A stretch of DNA of 64,000 bases. Origin: Oasisia sp. SBJ-2009. Lineage: Eukaryota > Annelida > Polychaeta > Sabellida > Siboglinidae. Positions 13,838 to 26,300 of this stretch are shown here, in pieces. The position numbers and the translations under genes are program-made. The stretch's first letter is position 1. Every line of letters begins with the position of its first letter. The stretch lies in assembly GCA_964017155.1 (NCBI GenBank), contig OZ024858.1, positions 27,209,687 through 27,273,686 of the forward strand, written 5' to 3'. The notes beneath the pieces are model-generated. The model was not told where the DNA came from. It saw only the letters and a list, made by a program, of their open reading frames with translations, and ran no database searches.

Positions 13838-14686
13838 CTTACGCTTGTTCCTGTCGAGGAGACGATCGCGCGCGTCCTGTGCCGACCCAGGCGTCTGGGT
13901 CATCCAGATCTCCCTGATGATGCGCACGTAGGCCCCGGTGATGATGAGCAAAGGGAGGAAATACTGCACGGCGACGAGGTACAGCCGATAGACGTGACCG
14001 AGATCGACGCCGGAGAGACTCGGGTAGACCGGGCGACAGAACGGCTTGAAGCGGCCGCGCCCCGTCGGGACGAACGCCACCCTGAAGACGACGGCCGTGG
14101 GGATGCTGGAGAGCACGCTGAAGATCCACACGACCGTCATGACGGTGCCGGCTAGCCGCGACTGGCACTTCGGTCGCAGCGGGTGCACGACGGCGAAGTA
14201 TCGGTCAACAGCGATGAGCGTGAGGGTGATGATACTAACGTTGACCGAGAGTTGTTTGACGAACGGCGCCGCGGGGCAGAGGAAGTGAGGCAGGTCCCAG
14301 CGCTGAAGCAACGCCGCCTGGAACTGGAACGGGATGCTGAGGATGCCCAGGGCAACGTCGGCGACCGAGAGGTTGCCGATGAAGAAGTTCGTCACCGTCT
14401 GCATGTGACGGTTGCGCATGATCACGATGACGACCAGCGCGTTCCCGATGACCGTGATCACGGAGATGGTCCCGTAGAGGACCGACAGAAGGGCGACGAG
14501 GCCCGGCGGAACGTAGAACAGTTCCTCCGCGTCCGAGTCCGTGCTGTTCGCGCTCATCGTCATCGTTCCGTCCACCAGCCCGCTGTTGTAGTACGACTGC
14601 AAGGTGGGACTGACACCGACCGGCATCGCGTAGCCACCAGCCGAGGTCTTGTTGCACTTGTTAAAGACGTACATATCCGAAGACAT
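13838..14686 (-). CDS. Neuropeptide GPCR, first coding exon (TM1-TM5), RYamide/luqin-receptor-like
   Basis: A plasma-membrane peptide receptor of the rhodopsin class. The exon encodes 283 residues from an ATG at 14686; the next upstream in-frame signal is a TGA stop and the -3 base is A. The N-terminus has glycosylation sequons NKT (12) and NST (47). Class A landmarks are Asn in IGNALVV (82), Asp in LSVADV (110), Cys137 at the top of TM3, DRY 161-163, Trp187 in TM4, Cys217 in the second extracellular loop and Pro245 in TM5. The exon ends in the third intracellular loop after TPGSAQDARD and NKRK, at donor AAG|GTGAGT (phase 0). The TPG-x-AQ-x-RD...NK-K loop resembles RYamide/luqin receptors, with tachykinin or NPY-like receptors as alternatives. 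TM6, TM7 and the tail are not found to the left, so the gene is incomplete here. Confidence 0.9.
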
Positions 14687-15250
14687 ACTGATATTCACTC
14701 GCGTTCTCTCTGCCTCCGTTCACACACCAATCATCGTGATGTACACCTGCAACAAGTTGTTCCCGTCGACATTGTGGATGCTAATCGACCGATACCTTCC
14801 GTGCGCGTGGCCGAGCTTTAGTCCCGATACCGCCACTGCGGTAGCCGCCGTAGATGTGAGACGGCGTTGCCGCTTTCGATATGCAGCCGCTGCGGCGAGC
14901 CTCGACATCGACGAGCGAACGTCTGCGCGCCGGTTGCTGCCGAAACCAAACCAGCGCCCCGTAGAACGGCGGCAAGTAATCGTAATATAATTACAACAGC
15001 CGACATGCGCAATTAAGACGTTTCGCAAGCAGGCAGCGGTGGCATCGGCGGGCGGGTAGCGGCGGCGGCGTGGGCCCAGCGCGTGGGTGGGTGGCGGGTG
15101 GGTCGGTCTGCTGATGGGTGTTTGCGGACATACTACGATTAATTCCACTTTGGCTCCCATTGCACGCTGGCTTCGGTCGCGCCGACAACGGTACACGCGT
15201 AACTGTACTTTTAATTCGCGCATGAGCTAAATGTAATGATTAATTACAGT
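14687..15250 (-). promoter_or_regulatory. GC-rich upstream region / probable 5' UTR of the GPCR gene
   Basis: The GC-rich, CpG-rich character of the receptor exon continues upstream to about 15.1 kb, with GGCGGCGGCG and GTGGGTGGCGGGTGGG runs near 15055-15105. This would suit a CpG-type promoter or 5' UTR of the minus-strand gene, but no core promoter element or transcript start can be fixed. Open frames on the plus strand opposite the exon reflect base composition. Confidence 0.35.
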
Positions 15251-16322
15251 GTCGTCACGCGACTTTCTCACGCAATCCCGGTAGGTTTTCCGGAAACCTA
15301 TTGTCATACCTGAACAATCAAAACACTCACGCAACAGTACACATTGGGTCGGTCAACTAATGCTACGACATACACACGTTATATTTCGGTAAAACGTAGC
15401 GTCAACTTGGTTCCAAAGCGTCGGTGATGTGCCGCCTGTGTAATTATCAATTAAGAAGCAACAAGCTAAGAAGTACGTTAATTGGTAATTCTATTGAAAG
15501 AACCCGCCCAAATCACAGAATGAAGCTGGTATTTTGCCCTCTCCGTGGCTTACCTCGGCTATGTCAAATTATCGAATTTTTCGTGTGTTTTTACCTCGAA
15601 CACAGAGCGCCGAGATTCGCAAGGCGGGCTTCATTACGTGTTCTCGCGTACCTCGCTAAGCCTCCGTGTCTGGGATCTGACAAGCCACAAGCAGCGCGCG
15701 ACAAGACTGACAGAACTTGTCAATTACGTCGCGACGTGTCAGAAAGCTGACTCGCGCTGCGCTGGGATTCCGATACGAAGCTAAGCGGATAGGATTAGAT
15801 TAGAAAGGGAGCGCCTTTCTCCTGCCTCCCCCCGCCCCACGACGACCCGGGGATGACGGAGCTACCAGCGGCTGGACATCGCTGGGCCCGGGAGGAGTCC
15901 CGCCAACTCCCCGAGTGCTGGCAAAGGGCAAGCACGACAATCGCGCCGCCCCCACGTCTGCGTGCTTGGTCTCCGACACGTTCAGGTGTCGGCGGCATAC
16001 TCCCCCATAGTCGGTTAACGGCTCCGGCGACCACAGTGTCCAATTTCCTGCGAGGTGAAATCGCGACGTTTCCGATCTACGCGAAGGAACCGAACCGGAA
16101 AACAGTGGGCATGACGTCACGTCGAATATATAGGGCGTACTGTACGTGGCACGCATGCGCGTCACGATGTTCAGCGACGGGGAAGAGACTCTTCAATTAC
16201 AATTGTTTTTATTGGTCGATGTGTGTTGTTGTTCCTACTGTGATTAACACAATGCTGGCATATTTCCAACTTTAACTTGATACCTGTTCATAGGCAACTG
16301 ATACATGTTATACGTACATATG

Positions 16323-16325
<3 letters not shown>
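15251..16325. other. Intergenic, GC-richer, nothing recognised
   Basis: Several overlapping short frames on both strands at 15.8-16.2 kb reflect GC content. None has a recognisable domain. Confidence 0.4.
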
Positions 16326-16328
<3 letters not shown>

Positions 16329-16383
<55 letters not shown>

Positions 16384-16450
16384 TGTAAGATTGTATACCA
16401 TGTATTTATTTATAGTGTTTGATATAATATATAATGTATATATATATATA

Positions 16451-16531
<81 letters not shown>
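16329..16531. repeat. Two (TA)n tracts around a short AT-rich spacer
   Basis: Pure TA at about 16329-16381 and again at about 16452-16531, with an AT-rich segment between. The tyrosine-isoleucine frame across it is an artefact. Confidence 0.95.
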
Positions 16532-16534
<3 letters not shown>

Positions 16535-17164
16535 AAGTTGGGATGTATCTTAGACCAGGATATACCTGTGAGAAGAGGTTTCCGACCCGTCCATCAGCGT
16601 CGCTCTAGTCGCTGAGACAGTGCCGTGTAAATGTCACGGCCACGCAGGCTTCATACGCGTTCCTGCCTTTCCTCGAACAGCGAGAAAAAGTATCTCAACA
16701 GTAACAAGCACACACTGAATGCAAATAAGACAAAATCAATACTGTTTAGCTCGCGTCTTAAACTAATCAAGGCATTCCATTTTCACATTAGGTAACGACC
16801 TAATCGGGCTGAGCTATACATTCAAATATGCGTATGTGTTTTCCGGAATTCAAGTTAGCGTTTTCATTAAGTTACATACTGGATTGATAGCAAGATTACG
16901 ACAACAGTGCACCGTACTGAGTTGGATTATCGGGTGCTTTCAACCGCGTTATTTTATAATGCTAATTGTAGAATGCTGCAGTTCCTTGTTTACCGTCGTG
17001 TGGTTTGGCAACTCTGCCTATAAATGAACCATCAACAGGATCTAGCAAGATTTAACATGATTTTTTGGTCAAAATGTCCCTCCAAGTAAACCAAATGGCA
17101 TGTCGACAAAATAAAATGTCAAAGACTTTTCAGGTATCGGTAATTGTTTTTTTTTATTTGATTT

Positions 17165-17702
17165 TGATCAACCCTTTTGCACTGATGCGCCTCCAAGTCT
17201 GGTTTACAACGATTTAGGCGCAATAAAAGTTGTCGTGTTGTTATTATTATTATTATGTTGATGCATTTACACACTAAAATTAACTAAATGTAAATGCTTA
17301 TATAGAATAGACTCACTTGAACTTTTTAAGTCCAAGTTAAAAACCCATCTTTTTAAGGCCGCATTTGTAAACTACTTGTAGGGTATTTTGTAATGAATTT
17401 ATTTTAACTGTAATTATAGTTTTGAAGTTTTTTAACTACTTTATTATTAAGCTATTAATATATTTTATTATTTATTTTATCTATTTATTGCTGCTAAGTT
17501 TAGCTTACGAACTACGATTTTTAGAAGCTTTATTTACTTATCTATTTATTATCACTTAACCTTTCGTCTTTAGGCGCAAATTTAAACTGATTATGAATAT
17601 TTTAAATATGTATGTGTTACAATGTATTTTATGCGCCTCTGAGCGGAAATTTTTCCGGATATACGGCGAATTACAAATCAAAATTATTATTATTATTATT
17701 AT
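17165..17702 (+). pseudogene. LINE 3' ends with (TTA)n and (ATT)n tails
   Basis: Two retrotransposon 3' ends follow one another. The first ends in GGCGCAATAAAAGTTGTCG plus a TTA run (about 17218-17255). The second begins near 17310, reads ELFKSKLKTHLFKAAFVNYL and then stop, which matches the C-terminus of L2/CR1-type RT proteins. It continues through a 3' UTR (GCGCCTCTGAGCGGAAATTT) to an ATT run at 17685-17702. Clade assignment is tentative. Confidence 0.65.
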
Positions 17703-17711
17703 AGTATCGGT

Positions 17712-17995
17712 ATTCGTAGGATTGCTCAAAGGGCTTGATAGTTTATTCCCTGACAGACCTGTTTAATCGAACATCAGCTCAACTACGCTGTAGAATATTC
17801 AGCCACCCTCCAATTAATGCGCGAAGTATATTCGTACACAAATAACGTATCCACCACTACCAATAACCAAGTACGCATTCATTTAGCTGAGTGAACTGGA
17901 GCAACGTAGAATGAACAAACGTGTCCAACACGGTTCGACACGGCTGCACAAGATTCGAACTCGGGTTCTCTTCTGACGCACGCATTACCGCCCTC
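17712..17995 (-). mobile_element. tRNA-derived SINE copy, minus orientation
   Basis: Read on the minus strand from about 17995: a B-box region GAGTTCGAATCTT, the body word TCTACGTTGCTCCAGTTCAC, then GTGTACGAATATACTTCGCG, and a tail ending CCCTTTGAGCAATCCTACG. The order matches the copies at 1.5 and 63.4 kb. The tail abuts the (ATT)n end of the preceding LINE fragment. Confidence 0.75.
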
Positions 17996-19125
17996 ATTCA
18001 ACGTTCCACGTTAGTCCTATCAGTTGTCGAACACGCGCATGCGCAGATTTAATATGTGATATGCATATAAAAACAATGACGAAACGTCACGTGAAGCATC
18101 CAACGGAACGCCATTGTTTTTGTTCCTAGGATCGCTGTATGCCTGTGATTTCATGCGCGCTGAATCTGTTGAAATATGTCCCACCAGTGTTTGCGTTTGT
18201 CTTTGTTCCTATTTATGATTTAGGCATTTTGCGAATCTACGCTGCGAGATGTAGGCCTAAGCCTACGTTATTAGTATTGTTGATTCAAGCTTCTATAATA
18301 TTAATAGTAGTACTAAAAATAATAATAATAATAATATAATAATAATAACTAAAGGCAGGCTAAATTGGCGCGTAAGACGTGATGACGTCGTAGAATATGC
18401 ATTTTGCGGAGTAGAACGTCGCAGAGTTGAGTGACGTCATTGCAATTGTCGCCGGTCAAGAAATATTTTCGCGCTGGATTATGGAAGAGACGGAACTCTC
18501 TGAATGTGATGTGCTTTGTTATGCGGACAAACTGCACGACGTAGACGGCCGTATATCTACATGTTTCTTACTAGCAAACCGCAACGATAACTTCGAAATA
18601 CGGCCTATGTAGAAAGCGAATGATTGTTCACGGTCTTCGACAGAAAGACGCCGGTTAAGTTCCAGCTTCCAGGTATTGTTACGTTATTCATAATTAATGA
18701 ACGTTAACTAAATTAAGTTGCCGAAATGCTGTCATTTATTTTAGGTAAACATGGTCAGGAGGAGAGTGAACGTGAACGATTTTCGTTCGGAGTGAATGGA
18801 ATATGAAATTGGTAACTCACAAGCTTGCTTCCTCGTAATCAAAATCAAAACCTAAACCGAGTTTGTTAAAGTTACACTCTCCTGTGTGTGGAGGTACTAA
18901 AATGAACAGTGACGACACTACAGCTATCCCATATATGGGCATTCAGCGCCTTGGCTCGTAGTCGTAAATAAACACACGTGATTTTATGGCGATTATAAAT
19001 ATCTGTACAAATTCTTTTTCAAAATTTGCCTTAAATAAGTAACTACGTATATAATCTTTAGGTACTGAAACAGTTATGTTGGACTGCTTGTTACTTGTCC
19101 TCTTCATCCCCCAGACTTGCGACAT
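17996..19125. other. Intergenic, nothing recognised
   Basis: Contains a small (TAA)n run near 18320-18350 and short frames without recognisable domains. The 61-codon frame at 18427-18612 begins at TTG, not ATG. Confidence 0.45.
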
Positions 19126-19449
19126 GATACGGATTACCCGTATCCGATACGGATTTTGGCGGTTTTTTAAGTGATACGGCCGTACTCCATTTTGATACGG
19201 ATTTTAGCTAAATTTATGGATACATTATTTTTAACCACATTATACCTAACAAATCTACACAGTCTAATTGAATAATGTTTATTGTTAGTAAGTAAGTAAA
19301 TCGACTCGAAACGAACGAACAAAACGACCGGTTCGTTTATTGTAGCGTGCAAACAGATCGCGCGCTCGTAAACTGTAGTTCTGAACATTGCGGCAGGTGG
19401 CTATGGGCGCCGTATTCGTGGGCGCAGACTAAATTCTTCAGAATTTAAG

Positions 19450-19782
19450 ATGGCTCCTCCTGCGAAAAGACGAAAGTGTACAGGAAAATTTCAGAAAGAA
19501 TGGGTAGCAATGTTCGGTGGCTTGATAGTACAGAGCAAAGCAGGCGAACAGTACGCGAGATGTAGAGTATGTTCACGCGATGTGAAAGTTGCCGCTTCGG
19601 GGTTGTACGACGTCACGGAGCACATGAAGTCGAATTTGCACACGACGAACCTGAAGCGCCACGAGGAAGGGGCTACCGTAAAAACCTTTTTCAAGCCACG
19701 GCCGAACGGTGGCGACTTTGCTAACGAGGTGACCCGCGCCGAGGTGATGTTTGCATACTTGTCGTCTGTGAATGTAGGCTAG
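19450..19782 (+). CDS. BED-type zinc-finger ORF, transposase-derived fragment
   Basis: A 110-residue ATG-initiated frame. After a basic N-terminus (PPAKRRKC) it has a single zinc-finger pattern: Cys38 and Cys41 in CRVC, His58 and His64 in EHMKSNLH. This spacing fits the BED finger at the N-terminus of hAT-type transposases and of host ZBED-like genes derived from them. No catalytic domain follows. The flanks at 19120-19240 and 19855-19915 share ACGGATT and GATACGG words, suggesting a small element or the remnant of one. It may be a non-autonomous or truncated hAT copy, or one exon of a host gene. Whether it is expressed cannot be told. Confidence 0.55.
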   Translation: MAPPAKRRKCTGKFQKEWVAMFGGLIVQSKAGEQYARCRVCSRDVKVAASGLYDVTEHMKSNLHTTNLKRHEEGATVKTFFKPRPNGGDFANEVTRAEVMFAYLSSVNVG

Positions 19783-19919
19783 TTTGTTGCGATTATGAGA
19801 GTAATAAAATTGTGCAGTTGTATTCATGTGTTGTTATGGCATGCGCGACAAATTTGTATACGATACGGATGAATACAGATTTTTACATAATTTTAGGTCA
19901 AAAATACGGATTGCCGTTT

Positions 19920-20135
19920 CAAAATTGTGGCATGTATGATTCCCCAGTGGGACGTTCTGCCCGTCGCCCCACGAGAGCCCCATCTCTGCCATTACTGTCT
20001 TCCGCCATTTTGTCTTTGGTCGCCGTGGCTTCATTTTTCGGGTGGTGTCCATCTTACGGCAACTAGGGAGATACTGTCTTTACGCATTTTCAGGATGTGA
20101 CCTAGCCATCTCAATCGTCTAAGTTTTATTTCCAG
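19920..20135 (-). pseudogene. LINE RT C-terminal fragment, minus orientation
   Basis: From about 20130 downward the minus strand reads LRRLRWLGHILKM and VRWTPPEK, then after a frameshift KPRRPKTKWRKTVMAEMGLSW. These are the typical C-terminal words of RTE-like LINE proteins (RWLGH...RWTPP...RPKT.WR). It is short, frameshifted and inactive. Confidence 0.8.
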
Positions 20136-20915
20136 GACAACACTGTTGCTTCTTGTGGAGTTCCACGTTAGCGTATGTTATGTATCCATTGTTACAATGG
20201 ATACAAAACATATACGTCATATTAATTGGAGTTTCGCTCAGTTATCGATAAACAATGTTGACTCCCCTCGAGCGTCGCTGTTTACCTTTTCAACTGAGCA
20301 CGTGGGCCGCGGGGATCAGACCTAAGTGTCAGGAACACAGTTCCCTATCCCATACTGTTTAGGGAAAATAAATTGGCACCCGGGAGTCCAATCATTAAAT
20401 CACTGTTAATTCGCTAGACACACTACGTGTTATTCCGCTCGTCCGTGTCTCCGTAACGTTAATTAGATACAGCAAATCGAATTTTGACTTCGCTGTGTCT
20501 TTTTCAGTGTTCCGTATTTTACTGGTCTTGCCAATTAGTGGATTGTTAGCGCTGTCCGTGACAGCCCCGTGACGCTGCCGTGCATTTGTTATGGCGCTCC
20601 GTCAAACCTGGTTATCATTGCACTCGTTACTATCCAGACATGGCAATAGCCACTGAAACCAAAATATTACAAACACCTGGTGCATTTAGAGCGAGAAGAC
20701 AACGTCTAAGGAACGTATTCTAACACTCTGGAATGAACAGTGTATAAGTCAGGGGCATCCCAAATGTAGATATTTAATATGGTGTTCAAATATAGTATTT
20801 TACTCATCATATTTGTTGATTGATGACAGTGAATGAAAATAGCTCTGTGGCTACATTAGCGTAAGTTCATTATTGTGTCAATTGTGTTGTTTATATTATA
20901 ACACAATACGGTTTT
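20136..20915. other. Intergenic, nothing recognised
   Basis: No supported feature. Confidence 0.45.
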
Positions 20916-20919
20916 CTGT

Positions 20920-21032
20920 CTGCGCGCGCGCGTGCGTGCGCGTATGTGTGAATGCGTGCGTGTCTGTCTGTCTGTCTGTCTGTACGTATGTACGTATGTA
21001 CGTACGTACGTATGTATGTATGTATGTATATA
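20920..21032. repeat. Compound microsatellite (GC/GT, TGTC, GTAC, GTAT)
   Basis: Successive runs of CGCGCGTGCG, TGTC repeats, GTAC/GTAT repeats and a short GTATATATG end. The motifs differ by single bases, as in a microsatellite that has changed register by point mutation. Confidence 0.9.
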
Positions 21033-21546
21033 TGTTGATCCACACCTATACATTGTTTCCATTTTGAATGTGATCTAGCACGTTTATTTGATGGATCATA
21101 GATGTTTTCTAAATTCTTCAGAGGGTTGGTATCTTGTGGTGGACATTTCAATACGGCTGCATCGGCCACATAGCTTACGGGTGGCACTCTGTTTTGCATT
21201 TGACACTTTTGCTATATGGAGGCGTGTCAATCAGTATCGTAATTGTTGCCAAAGAGCGTCAAATTGTTGTGTGCAGATATAATTCAGCCAAGAAAATTTT
21301 GATTTGTCATAACATACTGTCAAAAGCTTTCAAACCAACAATTGTTATCGTATTTATGATAACATTAGGTGCATAAAACGTACATAATAATTACATATTG
21401 TAGGGATTAAATTAGAAAATACACACGACTGTCTCTTTTCTCTGAGCATCCGAGGTTAACTTGACTAGTTAATAAGACAATTGTGAAGATTTTTGACCGG
21501 CAGCGTGCACTTAACATAGTCGTTCTAAAATTAACAATTTGTTTTA

Positions 21547-22378
21547 TTAAAGGACACAAAAAGTTAACTGTATATAAAGTAACAATTTCCACATATACTC
21601 AATTTTTTTACGCCAGCGGTTTACCAGAAAAATATGTTTGAACACCCAGCCATCAAAATACTGTGAGCAACACCATCTTTGACGAAGAATGACGTCACGA
21701 CGGTGAGACCCTCTCCACGCAGATTCCCTGCATGGGGTTTGGCTGTTGTCATGAGATGGCTGCAACTCGGCAACGCGCGTAACATGCTGATGACGGTAAA
21801 CATAAAGTTGTCTATTATTGTTATCGCTGAAATCATCCCATCAACTGATGATACATGTCTACATCAAAGCATTTCTCCTCAAAATGGACCGCGCAAAGTG
21901 AACTGTACTTGGACTGGAGGGATTCCAAACAGTACGCCCGCAAATCACCAATGTGAATCCATTGCTTCAATACTACCGGTTGTTTCAACTATTATTGCAA
22001 CCGTATGCCGAACACGAAGGCATACTTACTAAAGTTTACCATAGATTTAACCACAGATTTAGATATTCGTCTATAAGCAGCTGCTAGATGTCACGCCAAC
22101 TGAACGAACTGTCGAAGACTCGAAGTTGTTGACCCTTAACAACGTCGCCGGAAACTGACAGAGATCTAGAATGCCGCGCGCTGAATGGCCAAGCCAAGTT
22201 AACCCTTCACCTATGGCGGCGTCTAGACCATTGTGGATTTCGTCAGAATTTTAGACTTTAAAGTCACATTCTGAGTAAACCGCTGACGTTAAAAAATTGA
22301 GTATATGTGGAAATTGTTACTTTGTATAAACTCTATTAGGTGTATGACACGAAACCGTAGCCTTTTTTTGTCCTTTAA
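21547..22378. mobile_element. TTAA-flanked element with long terminal inverted repeats
   Basis: The left end reads TTAA then AGGACA (21547-21556); the right end reads TGTCCT then TTAA (22369-22378). Further in, about 50 bp match as reverse complements: AAAGTAACAATTTCCACATA and CTCAATTTTTTTACG on the left (21576-21623), and the mirrored words at about 22285-22335 on the right, followed by the mirrored CAGCGGTTTAC. The interior (about 0.6 kb) has no transposase. TTAA at both outer edges fits the target-site preference of piggyBac-like transposons, so a non-autonomous piggyBac-type element is the best guess. Confidence 0.75.
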
Positions 22379-23160
22379 TTAATCGAAAAAAGGAAAGGTC
22401 TCCTGAACATATCGCGTCGTTCGGGATATTTATAGCGGCAAGTCAATCATTTCTATACACAAAGACACATCCGATAATGTGCCTTTTGTGTTCATGCGTT
22501 AATATACAACTTATTATTATTATACGTTCAAAACGATTGATAACCATCCCATTGCTTTAAACCGTACGCCCTCCTAAATGTAAATAAGTATCGGCGACTA
22601 TAACACACTATTTGTATATGTCACTCGAGTGTCACCAAGTATATAAACGTCACTCGTTTTGTTATTTGGCTGCTAAAACCCGAGTGATGCCTGTGACATG
22701 TGACTGTGTTGCATGCAACTCTAGTCTACTCGCTCTCCGTCCAACCGTGTCGTAAATCTGCTCCAAATAATCTTGCATTCTTCTACGATGAGTGCATCGG
22801 CGTTGTTTAATATTCATGCTGGACGCGGGTGCGTTTGTCGATCAGGGTTTAAAAAAATGCTCCTGACCATGTGGACAGTCCACCGAACAGTTGATGACGG
22901 CTTACGCAATTGCTCACAATCGTAGAAGATACCAGCTACTTTTGAAAGTTATGGCTTCATCAAAAGCCCGATACGCCTATTTCGTTGTTGACCTTTTGGA
23001 GATATTTTAATTTTTGCTCTACGCAGACTGTACTGGGCCAAACGATAAATGTACATATGTGACGTCTGAGGTAAAACTGTGTTTAATATGTTAGTAACGA
23101 TAACAAATGTTATGTTAGAACGGAAGACGAACACTATCAGCACACATTTCAGATCTCTCT
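22379..23160. other. Intergenic, nothing recognised
   Basis: AT-rich DNA without a recognised feature. Confidence 0.45.
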
Positions 23161-23163
23161 CCG

Positions 23164-23166
<3 letters not shown>

Positions 23167-23249
<83 letters not shown>

Positions 23250-23262
23250 GTGTGTGTGTGTA
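23167..23262. repeat. (TA)n then (GT)n microsatellite
   Basis: About 65 bp of pure TA, a short interrupted TA run and a GTGTGTGTGT end. Confidence 0.95.
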
Positions 23263-23339
23263 ACATATACATGCACACATAGTATTATACAGAGTCAATA
23301 TATAGGTATGCAGGTATTGCAGTACCTCAGGTATTGCAA

Positions 23340-26300
23340 TACCTCAGGGAGTTTGACGCCCCTGCCATGCAGAGTTGTAAACCACTGCCTTGTGGTATAG
23401 GTTCTTGTCAGAACCGAAGGCTAAGGGAGCAAACCCTAAACAGAAAACCATGTCACTGTGGCAGCATCAAGGGCGGTTGGTGTATGGAACTCCCAACATC
23501 TCTCGACCAGCCACTGCAGGGACAAATAGTTTGCGCCTGTCTTGACATGTTCTTGCCGGTGTGAGACCTCTATTTGTTCCCCGAGAGAGTGTCGCTAGTA
23601 ACTTGCAAAAGCCAGCGATACTTCAAAAGTTTTTGCTAGCAGCTTCCATGAAATGTACAACTGCACGAAACATGATACCGGATCGGCCGTCGCCCGGGTT
23701 ACCAAGGACCGCGCTGCTCGACCTCATCTTCCGTCGACAGTGGAAAATCAGCTAGGAAGAAGAAGACAAAGAAGACAACTACTGACAATTGGACAATGGA
23801 ACGTCAGGACTCTCCTCGACCGAGAAGGAGCTAACCGACCAGAAAGACGTACGGCACTAGTAGCAATGGAACTTTCCAAATACAACATCGACATCGCCGC
23901 CCTATGTGAAACAAGGTTCTCAGAGTCTGGTAGTCTCGACGACTTGGAATACTCTTTCTTCTGGAGTGGCAAACCCGAAGGAGAAAGAAGGGAGGCCGGA
24001 GTGGGCTTTGCTATCAAAAAGGATATCATCACAAAGCTGACAGAAATGCCACGGCCAGTAAGTGACAGAATCATGACGATGAGACTACCTCTGAGCAAGG
24101 ACAACTTTGCTACAATTATCAACGTGTATGCTCCGACAATGACAAACCCAGACGAAAACAAGGAGGCCTTCTACAACCAGCTCACAAGTGTGCTCAGGGG
24201 CATCCCTCATACTGATAAGCTACTGCTGATAGGAGACTTCAATGCAAGGATAGGAAGAGACAATGACAAGTGGCCCTTGGTCATGGGCAAACATGGGATT
24301 GGGAAATGCAACTCCAATGGTGAACTTCTACTGGCTCTGTGCTCTGAGTTCGAACTGATAGTGACGAACACCATGTTCAAGCAGAAGGATGAACGCAAGA
24401 CCACCTGGATGCATCCTCGTTCCAAACACTGGCATATGATCGACTTCATCATCACGAGGTGTCGGGATAAGATGGACATCCACAGCACCCGAGCCATGCG
24501 TGGAGCAAACTGCTGGACCGATCACCAGATGCTGAGATCAAAAGTGGCTTTCAGAATACGACAAAAGCACAACAGGCAAGGGACAAATAAGCCGACCAAG
24601 CTCAACACTGCAAAACTAAGTACCATCAGCCATAGGGAGAGTTTTGAGCAGGAGATGGACAGTGCTCTCGCCCACTGGGAGGAGAAGGAAAACTCAACAC
24701 CAGACGAGGAATGGGCAGCTCTGCAGCAGGTTGTGTACAACACAGCCAAGACATATCTTGGCAAGCCAGACAGAAAACACCAGGACTGGTTCGACCCCAA
24801 CGACCAGGAGCTACAGACTCTTATGAGCAGAAGAGACCAAGCCCACCAGAGAGTGTTGCAAACCAGGAGCACTAGATCCACCACTGCAGCATACAAAGAT
24901 GCCTGCAGACTGCTACAAAAACACACCCGTGCACTGAAGTCGGACTGGTGGGAAAGGAAAGCAGTGGAGCTGCAGAGAGCTGCCGACAGTAACAACATGA
25001 AGGGCTTCTACAATGGACTGAAGGAAGTGTGGGGACCCAAAAAGAAGGGACCTGTTCAACTAAAATCAACAGACGGAATGGAAACCTTCTCTGACAGCAA
25101 GAGAGTTGTGGCAAGATGGAGTGAACACTTCCAGAAGCTACTCAACGTCCCTGGCGACATAGATCACGAAGCTCTGGACAACATCCCGCAGCGCATTACC
25201 AAGACAAGCCTTGATGAGATTCCAACTATGGATGAGATGGCTAGAGCAATCGCCAGCCTGAAAGATGGCAAAGCACCTGGAGGAGATGGAATTCCTGCAG
25301 AAGTATGGAAGCATGGAGGAGACAATCTGTTCAGCAGACTGCACCAACTAATCACCAATGCCTGGGAGATGGGTTCTGTACCACAAGCATGGAAGGATGC
25401 AAGCATTATAACCATCTACAAGAAAGGTGATCGAACAGACTGTGGGAACTATAGAGGAATCTCTCTTCTTTCCATAGCAGGCAAGATCTTCGCCAGGATC
25501 CTCCTCAACAGACTATCTACCCACCTAACACCAGAGGTAGTTCCGGAGACACAATGTGGCTTCAGAGGTAACCGGAGCACCGTGGATATGATATTTTGTC
25601 TCCGACAACTACAAGAAAAGTGCATTGAGCAGGACCGACCACTGTACATGGTATTTGTCGACTTCAGTAAGGCGTTCGATACAGTTGGGAGGACCGGACT
25701 ATGGCAGCTACTGAAGAAGTATGGCTGCCCAGAGAAGTTCACAACAATGATCGAGGCACTACATACCGGAATGATGGCGACTGTTAATGTTGGAGGGGAA
25801 GTCTCGGAATCGTTCAGGGTCACAAATGGGGTCAAGCAAGGCTGTGTACTGGCGCCCACGCTCTTTTCCATCTTCCTATCAGCAATGCTCGACAATGCTT
25901 TCCGAGACATGGGGGATGGCATCTACATACAGTCCAGACAGAGCGCTGACCTATTCAACGTCGCACACTTCAGAGCGAAGACCAAGACTACACGGATACT
26001 GATGAGGGAGCTGCTATTCGCAGATGACAGTGCACTGGTTGCACACTCTGCTGAAGAGATGCAGAAAATAGTGGATGCTTTTTCCAATGCGTCAAAGAAG
26101 TTCGGCCTGAAGATTAACATCAAGAAGACCGAGGTGCTGTACCAACCCAACTCTACAAGAACCCGAGAGGATGATATCATGGTTGATGGAAACAAGTTGA
26201 ACTCTGTTATGGAATTCACCTACCTCGGAAGCACTATATCAAGTGACGGATGCATTGACGATGAAATACAGAGGAGGATGGCCAAGGCTAGTGCATCTTT

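Noticed and set aside
13781..14698. Starting the GPCR at 14698 and ending it at 13781
   Set aside because: 14698 is a GTG, not an ATG. The first ATG after the upstream in-frame stop is at 14686. The residues after 13838 are intron, since a strong donor AAG|GTGAGT lies there.
14183..14821. 212-codon plus-strand frame opposite the GPCR exon
   Set aside because: Asp/Glu/Arg/Val-rich shadow frame caused by the GC-rich codons of the receptor on the other strand.
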